This document shows positions 27,175 through 34,076 of a stretch of DNA of 64,000 nucleotides, one piece after another. Origin of the DNA: Mucilaginibacter galii (GTDB lineage Bacteria; Bacteroidota; Bacteroidia; Sphingobacteriales; Sphingobacteriaceae); contig NZ_BMDO01000002.1 in the NCBI RefSeq assembly GCF_014635825.1, forward strand, positions 186,001 through 250,000. The letters run 5' to 3'. A program made the position numbers and the translations under genes. A model generated the notes under the pieces. It was not told the origin of the DNA, did no database searches, and saw only the letters and a program-made list of their open reading frames with translations. Position 1 is the stretch's first letter; each line of letters begins with the position of its first letter.

Positions 27175-27706
27175 CTAGTAAATGTAATTATTCTTCTTGG
27201 TCTTATAACCAGCTTTCGAACGGTTCAAAAAATACAAAAGATCTAATGCATCCTGGTTTTTCGATGGGGCAGGCATTGACCGCGCAAAAACTTATATTTT
27301 TTGTTATTGATTAAATGGTAAGCAGGTTTTAAAAGCAGATTTCAACATGACAAAAATCAAGTATAAAGCAGTAAGTATGATTACGAAAATGTAGCCCTAA
27401 GTTCTCTATTCACTGTTTTTAGTGTTAATAACTTCAAAATATGAAAAAAATTTGTGGATAACTTTCAGGGCGTGTGGAGAACGTTTATAAACTATTTCAG
27501 GTCTGCCAATGTACATTTGAGTAGAATAGAGACAGCAAAGGCTACTTGCTGGTAACAAGTAGCCTTCTGATTTAATGTATTTGACATTCCCCTCAAGGAT
27601 GTATTACAAACATATATTTAAATTAATTGATTTAAGAAATTAATTATTAACGTTTGCACTTATACAGAGATCGCTGCCGTGTTCGGTAAGGAGGTATAAA
27701 GAACAA
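27175..27706. other. Intergenic region with a terminator-like hairpin
   Basis: This is a 530-base AT-rich stretch without a convincing gene. Perfect 11-base arms (27538-27548 and 27556-27566, built on AAGGCTACTTG) around a seven-base loop form a terminator-like hairpin, but no upstream plus-strand gene accounts for it. A short transcript in about 27300-27566 is possible but not shown. An AGGAGG-like site at 27689-27694 precedes the next small gene. Confidence 0.4.
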
Positions 27707-27805
27707 GTGGAAAACATCTTAATTTTAGGTTTAATCATCTTGTTCGGCGGCATGCTTGTGGTTATTCATAAAGCATTAGCGATCGTCGAGCGGAAAAAGA
27801 AGTAA
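27707..27805 (+). CDS. Small single-span membrane protein (32 aa)
   Basis: A GTG-initiated frame of 32 codons encodes one hydrophobic helix (about residues 3-21, 'ILILGLIILFGGMLVVIHKAL') followed by the basic tail 'ERKKK', the layout of an N-out/C-in membrane microprotein. A purine-rich GGAGG site lies about a dozen bases upstream, unusually strong for this lineage. A palindromic terminator-like hairpin starts nine bases after the stop. No family is recognised. Confidence 0.5.
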   Translation: MENILILGLIILFGGMLVVIHKALAIVERKKK

Positions 27806-27813
27806 GTAGGTAG

Positions 27814-27844
27814 ATTAGGCGAGGTCATAACCACCTCGCCTAAT
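27814..27844. terminator. Hairpin after the 32-aa gene
   Basis: Twelve-base arms (ATTAGGCGAGGT and its complement, 27814-27825 and 27833-27844) enclose a seven-base loop, followed by an AT-rich tail. It marks the end of the microprotein transcript. Confidence 0.75.
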
Positions 27845-27865
27845 TATTAAAAATAAATTATCACA

Positions 27866-28066
27866 ATGATAAGCATTCCATTGAATCTTATAATTTCTGA
27901 GGCTATGAAGGGGAGCTTCGATAATATTTCTATTATCCAAAATTCAGATGAAGATAGAACAGTGGTCATATCGGCACATCAAAACAATCGAAGCTTCTCA
28001 ACCGAATTAAAGGGTACTGACATCGACGCCATGATAGAAAATAATACCTTTCATCAGCGCCTTTAA
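27866..28066 (+). CDS. Small protein, unknown (66 aa)
   Basis: The 66-residue product, 'MISIPLNLIISEAMKGSFDN...', is mildly acidic and soluble. Beta-like segments ('ISIIQNSDEDRTVVISA') are followed by a C-terminal 'IDAMIENNTFHQRL' helix. It has no signal peptide or recognised motif. It lies in a plus-strand run of small genes between the hairpins at 27814 and 28513. Support is the open frame plus its position. Confidence 0.5.
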   Translation: MISIPLNLIISEAMKGSFDNISIIQNSDEDRTVVISAHQNNRSFSTELKGTDIDAMIENNTFHQRL

Positions 28067-28120
28067 TTGATTAAGGAAGATTTGCAGGCAATGATTGATC
28101 ACACTTAACAAAATGAATAT

Positions 28121-28294
28121 ATGAAACGAATTATGCTGTTAAACAACCTTGCTGAAATAACTGCGGGTCCAGATCGCGTATTATTTATTACCCATATTGA
28201 TGGTTCGTTCTGGCGGTCGCAGCGCGTTCAAATCATCGATGGTATTGTCTATGCATCGCCTTTCATGGATTCAGTGATAGACCACGAAATATAG
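28121..28294 (+). CDS. Small protein, unknown (57 aa)
   Basis: An ATG frame of 57 codons: 'MKRIMLLNNLAEITAGPDRV', then 'LFITHIDGSFWRSQRVQIID' and 'GIVYASPFMDSVIDHEI'. The residue balance looks coding, with strands and a Trp, and is unlike low-complexity noise. It is 54 bases after the 66-aa gene and about 30 before the next. No family is recognised. Confidence 0.45.
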   Translation: MKRIMLLNNLAEITAGPDRVLFITHIDGSFWRSQRVQIIDGIVYASPFMDSVIDHEI

Positions 28295-28323
28295 ACGGTT
28301 TTCATATATTGCAAATAAAAATT

Positions 28324-28515
28324 ATGGCTAAGTACGTAGAGTTTAGAAGAGGTAATAGACGTCTTTTTATTAATCCTGAATTGGTGACCGGATTTTCAAC
28401 CTCAGCAACCAACCAACTTGAAACCGTTATATACACTGGTGAAAAAGATAAATTTTATGCCGTCGAGCATGACATTGACACTGTTAAGAAATTATTGGAA
28501 TCAGTCAACAATTAG
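28324..28515 (+). CDS. Small protein with FlbD/SwrD-like wording (63 aa)
   Basis: The frame opens upstream at a TTG (28309), but ATG at 28324 is preferred, giving 63 residues. 'YVEFRRGNRRLFINPELVTGF' followed by 'ETVIYTGEKDKFYAVEHDIDTVKKLLESV' follows the pattern lN.dlI...e..pdT.i...g..y.v.e....v...i of FlbD/SwrD-type small proteins. The similarity is by eye and weak, and no flagellar genes are in the window. The stop codon is embedded in a 26-base hairpin arm. Confidence 0.5.
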   Translation: MAKYVEFRRGNRRLFINPELVTGFSTSATNQLETVIYTGEKDKFYAVEHDIDTVKKLLESVNN

Positions 28516-28568
28516 TATAGCATAAACAAAGGCCGGTAGAGATACCGGCCCTTGTTTATGCTATACTA
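28513..28568. terminator. Very long hairpin overlapping a stop codon
   Basis: Arms of 26 bases (28513-28538 and 28543-28568) pair at 25 positions around a GAGA tetraloop. The stem core is GGCCGGTA/TACCGGCC. The left arm begins with the TAG stop of the preceding gene. It is long for a simple terminator. Confidence 0.8.
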
Positions 28569-28644
28569 TTATCCTCTGGAATCAATTTCTGATTGCTTAG
28601 CGGCGTTAGCGTTAATCAGCAATAAAACCGAGTTTAAAAATGAG

Positions 28645-28971
28645 CTAAGTACATGTCGGGGTTGAGCTAATGATCATGTGCATCAACTTTACAACCCCGG
28701 GCAATGAGCCAAACATTATTAGGCTTAGCATATACCGGTTGTAAAGGCTGTTTATTTTCAGCATGTGGCGTTTCTGAACGGCCTCCGGTTCCGTTCCTTG
28801 CCTTATCATGATCATGGCCTCGGCTATAGTCATTAAAGCATGCTCCCGGAAACTGAGCTCTTTCATTTGCTCGGGAGATAGCTGCTCGCCTTTGCTTCTA
28901 TTTACTGGCGCAGACTTAGCTGCTGTTTGCGATTGTTCAAGGTTAACCAGGCTGGCTACGTAGTTTTCCAT
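28645..28971 (-). CDS. Small helical protein, unknown (108 aa)
   Basis: The 108-residue product is almost entirely helix-forming, with 'LSPEQMKELSFREHALMTIAEAMIMIRQGTEPEAVQKRH' followed by a moderately hydrophobic stretch near residues 75-100 ('YMLSLIMFGSLPGVVKLMHMII'). It has no signal peptide and no recognised family. The ATG lies two bases after the stop of an upstream frame broken by a TAG codon, suggesting a two-gene operon read leftwards. Confidence 0.55.
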   Translation of the reverse strand: MENYVASLVNLEQSQTAAKSAPVNRSKGEQLSPEQMKELSFREHALMTIAEAMIMIRQGTEPEAVQKRHMLKINSLYNRYMLSLIMFGSLPGVVKLMHMIISSTPTCT

Positions 28972-28973
28972 AA

Positions 28974-29189
28974 TCAGGCATCCCTCTGCATTGTTTTCAG
29001 TTTATTGCACATTGCAATAATATCATCTATTGGAAACCAAACAGATTTTACATGGTGTATTTCGGTAAGAAATTCTGTATTATTTTTTGAGTGAATCCTG
29101 AAATTTTTTACCATTTCTGCTGCTTCTTTATAGGGAATGTAGACAGATTTTGGAATTGGTTCGTCCTATTTCGTTTCTTCGTTTTGCAT
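28974..29189 (-). pseudogene. Small gene interrupted by TAG at codon 8
   Basis: From ATG at 29189 the frame reads 'MQNEETK', meets TAG at 29168-29166, then continues open for 63 codons ('DEPIPKSVYIPYKEAAEMV', 'KNFRIHSKNNTEFLTEIHH', 'VKSVWFPIDDIIAMCNKLKT') to TGA at 28976. The downstream part has coding character and ends two bases before the ATG of the 108-aa gene. It may be a disrupted gene, a gene that really starts internally (for example at the Met of 'AEMVKNF'), or a sequencing error. No family is recognised. Confidence 0.45.
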
Positions 29190-29418
29190 GTGGGGTTTAA
29201 ATTAAATGTGAAATTTATTGAGTTAAAATTCAGTACAAATTGTGATAGCACATTACATGAAACTACCCTAATAAAAGGGTGATAATACCTGATTATCAGG
29301 GCTTAATATATTAATATTCTTTATAATTGTAAAGTTGTGAGGTGCTAAATAAACAAAATAGGTGTATTTGAAAAATAACTTTCCTATCTATGTGTTTCTT
29401 ATAATTAATACTTAAAAC

Positions 29419-30654
29419 ATGCTTACTTTAAACAGCACCCAGCAAATTATAGATACTGAAGAACATTATGGCGCACATAATTATCATCCCTTACCGGTGG
29501 TATTATCGCGCGGTTTGGGGGTACATTTATGGGATGTGGAGGGTAAGCAGTATTTCGATTTCCTTTCGGCCTACAGTGCCGTAAACCAGGGGCATTGCCA
29601 CCCGCGTATTATTGAAGCGTTGGTTAACCAGGCACAGCAGCTTACGCTTACCTCACGCGCGTTTTATAACGACCAGTTGGGCAGGGCCGAAGAGCATATT
29701 TGTCGCTTGTTTAACTACGATAAAGCTTTGTTTATGAACTCGGGTGCCGAGGCCGTGGAAACTGCCATTAAACTGGCCCGCAAATGGGCTTACCAGCACA
29801 AAGGCGTGGCCGATGGCCGGGCCAATATTATAGTAGCCGGTGGTAACTTTCACGGGCGCACCACGGGTATTATTTCTTTTTCTGATAGTCCCGAGTCTAA
29901 AGACCACTTTGGCCCATATCTGCCAGGCTTTACCATGATCCCTTATAATGACCTTGCTGCGCTGGAACAGGCGCTTGCCGCAAACCCCGATATCTGCGCG
30001 TTTTTGGTAGAGCCCATACAGGGCGAAGCCGGAGTTATTGTACCTGATGAGGGTTATCTGGCCGCTGCGCATGTCTTGTGTAAGCAATATAACGTATTGC
30101 TGATGGCCGATGAGATACAAACCGGCATTGGCCGCACCGGCAAGCTGTTAGCAAGTTACTACGATGAGGTGCATGCCGATGTGCTCATTATAGGCAAGGC
30201 ACTGGCGGGCGGCGTGCTGCCAGTATCGGCCGTGCTCGCTAATGATGATGTGATGCTGTGCATTCGCCCGGGCGAGCATGGCTCTACCTTTGGTGGCAAC
30301 CCGCTGGCCGCCGTAGTGAGCATTGCCGCCCTGCGGGTAATTACCGAAGAAGAATTGCCGGAGAACGCGTTTGAAACAGGACAGGTCTTCCGCAACCATA
30401 TGCAGCAATTGCAAGCCGATTACCCGGCCATAGTTAAAGCCGTAAGGGGCCGCGGTTTATTAAACGCCATTGACATAGCCGATGACTTGCCTTTCACCGC
30501 TTGGGATGTTTGCCTCGCCCTGCGCGATAACGGACTGCTGGCCAAACCAACCCACGGCCATACCATCCGCTTTTCGCCACCGTTGGTAATTACCGCCGGG
30601 CAAATGGAAGAGTGCTGTGGTATAATCTGTAAAACGATTGCGGCATTAGCCTGA
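29419..30654 (+). CDS. rocD: Ornithine--oxo-acid aminotransferase
   Basis: This PLP enzyme converts ornithine and 2-oxoglutarate to glutamate semialdehyde in arginine catabolism and proline synthesis. The 411 residues start with the family-specific '[49 protein letters not shown]'-like opening. '[19 protein letters not shown]' is the phosphate-binding region, and '[13 protein letters not shown]' and '[12 protein letters not shown]' follow. '[17 protein letters not shown]' carries the PLP-contacting Asp, and '[16 protein letters not shown]' carries the Schiff-base Lys. '[13 protein letters not shown]' closes the active site. Length is normal. It is monocistronic by context, with no arginine pathway neighbours. 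Confidence 0.95.
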   Translation: MLTLNSTQQIIDTEEHYGAHNYHPLPVVLSRGLGVHLWDVEGKQYFDFLSAYSAVNQGHCHPRIIEALVNQAQQLTLTSRAFYNDQLGRAEEHICRLFNYDKALFMNSGAEAVETAIKLARKWAYQHKGVADGRANIIVAGGNFHGRTTGIISFSDSPESKDHFGPYLPGFTMIPYNDLAALEQALAANPDICAFLVEPIQGEAGVIVPDEGYLAAAHVLCKQYNVLLMADEIQTGIGRTGKLLASYYDEVHADVLIIGKALAGGVLPVSAVLANDDVMLCIRPGEHGSTFGGNPLAAVVSIAALRVITEEELPENAFETGQVFRNHMQQLQADYPAIVKAVRGRGLLNAIDIADDLPFTAWDVCLALRDNGLLAKPTHGHTIRFSPPLVITAGQMEECCGIICKTIAALA

Positions 30655-30748
30655 TGCTTTCCGTCTCCCTGACACACTCTATAAGAACCCTGGCGAAAAC
30701 AAAAAATCAACTTGTTAATATGTGAAAATCAATCTTTATATTTAAAGA

Positions 30749-31246
30749 ATGATTGGTAAAAATCTGTTAGGGAGCGTATTAACGTTACTCTTCCTGTTAT
30801 TGTCGTTTTACTCATACGCACAGTCAAGTAATGACTTTAATGGTAGCAAGGCTGATAGGGATTCGTTAAGAAGAACAGGAGATGCTATTCGTGCGGCATT
30901 TTCACGTGGCGATGTTGATGCAATACTGCTGTATCACCATCCCGATGTAATAAAGGCATTAAATTATCCTGATTTCCAAAAAGGAAAAGAAACCCTCAGA
31001 AACCAATTGAAAGGTACACTTGACAGTTTCCACCTCGAGTTCGTAGAAAATAAGGTTGAAAGTATGTTTATTAACGGTGGAACAGCCGTGGAACAAACAT
31101 TATTTACCATAAAAGGTATGCCAAAAGGTAGCGGCAAACCCTTTACGTTCAAGGGTCGATCCATGATCGTTTATATTAAATATAAAGGAAGTCCAACCGG
31201 ATGGGCCACTATACGGGAGATGATTCAACCATCAACCGAAAAGTAA
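30749..31246 (+). CDS. Secreted SnoaL/DUF4440-like (NTF2-fold) protein
   Basis: The 165-residue product has a signal peptide ending near 'SYAQS'. The mature part reads like the NTF2-like cone fold: 'DSLRRTGDAIRAAFSRGDVDAILLYHHPDVIKALNYPDFQKGKETLRNQL', then alternating strands, ending 'GWATIREMIQP'. 'FSRGDVDAIL.Y.HPDV' matches the DUF4440/SnoaL N-terminal helix pattern. Such proteins are often small-molecule binding or isomerising, and no activity can be assigned. It stands alone after rocD. Confidence 0.65.
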   Translation: MIGKNLLGSVLTLLFLLLSFYSYAQSSNDFNGSKADRDSLRRTGDAIRAAFSRGDVDAILLYHHPDVIKALNYPDFQKGKETLRNQLKGTLDSFHLEFVENKVESMFINGGTAVEQTLFTIKGMPKGSGKPFTFKGRSMIVYIKYKGSPTGWATIREMIQPSTEK

Positions 31247-31337
31247 CGCATTTAAACCTTTACTTTTTACTTAAACTAAAGGTCAAATACCAATTTCCTA
31301 TCTATCGCTTCCCATCTCTCGCAAATACGATGCTAAC

Positions 31338-31372
31338 AATAAAGGCTACCCTTTTAAAGAGCAGCCTTTATT
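31338..31372 (+). terminator. Terminator-like hairpin
   Basis: Ten-base arms AATAAAGGCT and AGCCTTTATT (31338-31347 and 31363-31372) flank a 15-base loop downstream of the NTF2-like gene. Confidence 0.6.
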
Positions 31373-31385
31373 ATAAAATGTCATG

Positions 31386-31435
31386 CTGAGCTTGTCGAAG
31401 CATTCGCCGCTTTGCTAAGTCTTCGACAGGCTTAG
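31386..31435. repeat. Palindromic repeat (GAGCTTGTCGAAG type)
   Basis: Arms CTGAGCTTGTCGAAG (31386-31400) and CTTCGACAGGCTTAG (31421-31435) pair with few mismatches. The sequence has the look of the short dispersed palindromes found between genes in many Bacteroidota, here between two gene ends. Confidence 0.6.
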
Positions 31436-31463
31436 ACTGGCAGTTTTGATTAGAATCTAATTT

Positions 31464-33824
31464 TTAGAACCCACCACCAAAACCAGCATTACGCGGATCG
31501 GTTTTAGCTTTGAGCTGGTACTCTTTAGGAGCTTCGGCACCTAAAAGGTTTTTCACAAAGTAATCCCAGCGGCGGCGCATCATATAGGGCGAATAGGGGC
31601 CATAACCGTGCGGACTGTTAGGGAATATAACCAGGTCATAATCTTTATTAGCTTTTTCAAGGGCCTCTACCACTAACAGTGTGTTGTATGGCGGTACGTT
31701 ATCATCCAGCATGCCATGGGCCAGCATCAGTTTACCTTTCAGGTTTTTAGCATAGTTTTGGTTGGCCTGGTCTTCGTAGTTCGATTTTCCGCTGGCATCC
31801 TTGGTCAGCAAGCCAATATAACGCTCGCCCCAATCGTCCTCGTAGTTGCGGTTGTCATGATTACCCGATTCGGAGATGCCAACCTTAAAGAAATCAGGGT
31901 AGCGGAACATGGCTGCCGCAGTAGCAAAACCACCGCCAGAGTGCCCCCAAATACCTGCACGGTTAATATCAATGTACGGGTACTTTTGCGCTAATTGCTG
32001 CATGCCCGCAATCTGGTCGGTCAGGGTGTTATCGGCTATGTTGCCGTAATTCATATCATGATAGCTTTTAGAGCGCAGCGGGTTGCTGGTGCCTTCTATC
32101 AGTACCACTATGAAACCCAATTCGGCCAACGCTTGGTGATCTCCGCGCGAAGCAGCGAACGACCAGCTGCCCACGCTACCCCCTTGCGGACCGGGATAGA
32201 TGTAGTTGATGATAGGATATTTCTTGTTTGGATCTAGTTGAGTAGGCGTAAACATTAAACCATACAAGTCGGTTTTGCCATCGTGGGCTTTCACCGTAAT
32301 AGAGGTAGGGGCTTTCCAGCCGGTGGCGGTCAACCTCGATACATCGGTTTGCTGCACGGTGGCTACCAATTTGCCGTTCAGGTTGCGCATTACGGTAACC
32401 GGGGCTACATTGGGTTGCGAATAGGTATCTACAAAATAACTTTCAGTAGGTGAAAAGCTAATCTGATGATTGCCTTCCTCGGGAGTAAGCGGCGTTACCT
32501 TTTTACCATCGAAACCTACTTTATACAAGTGGCTAAAGTAGGGGTTGCCTGCCTCGCGGCCGCCAGCCAAAAAGTAAACAAGGCGGTTCTTTTCATCAAC
32601 CTTCACGATGCGGGTAACTACCCAGTTGCCCTTGGTAATTTGGTTTTTAAGTTTGCCGGTAGTGGCATCGTACAGGTAGAGGTGTCCCCAGTTGTCGCGC
32701 TCCGAAAACCAGATGATCTCTTTGGTTTGCGGCAGGTAGCGCCAGTTAATGCTTCCCCAGCCCGATTCGTATTGCGTAGGTACGGTTTCTTCAAACACCT
32801 CGCGTACATCGCCCGTGGCGGCGTTGGCTATGCGTACCTTTTCAATTTTATGATCGCGCGATGTTGATATAAAAGCCAGTTGCGAGCCATCGGTACTCCA
32901 GTTCACATCATCTAAAGTTCCACTGCTTGATATATCATCGCTTAGCGTGGCCCGGTGCGGATCGGCAGGTACTTTCAGCATCACCACTTTAGGGTTATCT
33001 ACCTCAATAATAGCGCGGTGTATCATCGGTATTTCTTCGCCCGGTAAAGGGTATTTCCAAGCTTTAAGGGTTGGCTTGCCAACGTTGGTAGTTACTAAAT
33101 ACATGTCGGCTACTTTACGCTGGTCCTGCTTAAAAGTGGCTATCTTCTTCGAGTCGGGCGACCATTGTAAAATGGCGTTGTCGCTGTGCGTCCAGCCGGC
33201 GTTATCGGTGGCGTAACCAAAATCTTTAACACCATCGGTAGTCAGCTGGGTTTGCTTGGCGGTAGCTACCTCGCGTACCCAAAGGTTGTAATCTTTAATA
33301 AAGGCCGACCGCTTGCCATCGGGCGAAAGCACGCCGCCATCACTAAAGCCGCCGCGCCTGCCCATGCGGACACCAGCCTGTTGTGTCGGGGCAGCATCCT
33401 CGCTCAGGGTATAAGTTTGGAGGTCGGCTTTATAGCTTTTACCCCCAGTGGTAAAGGTTACATATTTACCATCGGCCGTGTAACCAATACTCGCAAACGG
33501 AAGCATGGCTGCATCTACTTTCTTACCTGTGGTGGTTGATAGTGCCGCTGCCAGTTTTTGATGATCGAACGCCGGAGTAGGGGTATCTTTGGCCGGGTCT
33601 ACCAGTATAAATTCGCTGCCTTGGGCAGTTAGGTTACGGTACCAAAACTTTTCGCCGGGGAGCCAGTTGGGGCGTACGGCGCCACCATCAACGTAGGGGG
33701 CAGTATTGTAAGCCATAAAGCTTTCGGCGCGCTCATAATCTTTGGTGGTGAGTGCTGGTATCTGCTGCGCATAAGCGGCCGACGAGAAGGTGAGTATAAA
33801 GGCGGGGAGTAAAAATTTGTTCAT
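31464..33824 (-). CDS. DPP-IV-like prolyl oligopeptidase (S9 family)
   Basis: The 786-residue exported peptidase has a signal peptide ending 'AAYAQQ'. An eight-bladed beta-propeller spans roughly residues 60-520 ('SPDGKRSAFIKDYNLWVREV', 'WSPDSKKIATFKQDQRKV', 'NWSTDGSQLAF'), followed by the alpha/beta hydrolase domain. The nucleophile is Ser629 in 'GIWGHSGGGFATAAAM', the acid lies in 'HGMLDDNVPP' and the base is His in 'PNSPHGYGPYSPYM'. 'YPGPQGGSVGSW' forms the oxyanion region. This order and the propeller match DPP-IV/PepX-like enzymes that release dipeptides in the periplasm. No operon partner is evident. Confidence 0.93.
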   Translation of the reverse strand: MNKFLLPAFILTFSSAAYAQQIPALTTKDYERAESFMAYNTAPYVDGGAVRPNWLPGEKFWYRNLTAQGSEFILVDPAKDTPTPAFDHQKLAAALSTTTGKKVDAAMLPFASIGYTADGKYVTFTTGGKSYKADLQTYTLSEDAAPTQQAGVRMGRRGGFSDGGVLSPDGKRSAFIKDYNLWVREVATAKQTQLTTDGVKDFGYATDNAGWTHSDNAILQWSPDSKKIATFKQDQRKVADMYLVTTNVGKPTLKAWKYPLPGEEIPMIHRAIIEVDNPKVVMLKVPADPHRATLSDDISSSGTLDDVNWSTDGSQLAFISTSRDHKIEKVRIANAATGDVREVFEETVPTQYESGWGSINWRYLPQTKEIIWFSERDNWGHLYLYDATTGKLKNQITKGNWVVTRIVKVDEKNRLVYFLAGGREAGNPYFSHLYKVGFDGKKVTPLTPEEGNHQISFSPTESYFVDTYSQPNVAPVTVMRNLNGKLVATVQQTDVSRLTATGWKAPTSITVKAHDGKTDLYGLMFTPTQLDPNKKYPIINYIYPGPQGGSVGSWSFAASRGDHQALAELGFIVVLIEGTSNPLRSKSYHDMNYGNIADNTLTDQIAGMQQLAQKYPYIDINRAGIWGHSGGGFATAAAMFRYPDFFKVGISESGNHDNRNYEDDWGERYIGLLTKDASGKSNYEDQANQNYAKNLKGKLMLAHGMLDDNVPPYNTLLVVEALEKANKDYDLVIFPNSPHGYGPYSPYMMRRRWDYFVKNLLGAEAPKEYQLKAKTDPRNAGFGGGF

Positions 33825-34076
33825 GCCTGTGTGTACTGGTTTGAACAGCCAATATACTTTAAAAATTTATTTACGCAGATAACAAGATTGATACGAAACA
33901 GGAGGTTGCCCAGAACTTAAACGCGATACGAAGGAGTAAAAACGATGGGCACCGTTAAAATTTTCGTGGTGCTTTAACGATGTAGTTTATAACGCCTGCC
34001 CCATTATATACGCAACTTTAAAAATTTGAGGAAATATGAACTTTTATGAAGAAGTCCTGAAGTTATGCGTACTTTT

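Noticed and set aside
26170..28568. CRISPR array
   Set aside because: The repeated-looking hairpins differ from each other in sequence and spacing; there are no regularly spaced identical repeats.
29091..29282. 63-aa plus-strand frame
   Set aside because: It is Phe-rich, low complexity and lies opposite the better minus-strand frame that ends next to the 108-aa gene.
26093..29418. Integrative element with att site at tRNA-Arg
   Set aside because: No integrase gene and no direct repeat of the tRNA 3' end could be found by eye, so only a possible islet is reported.
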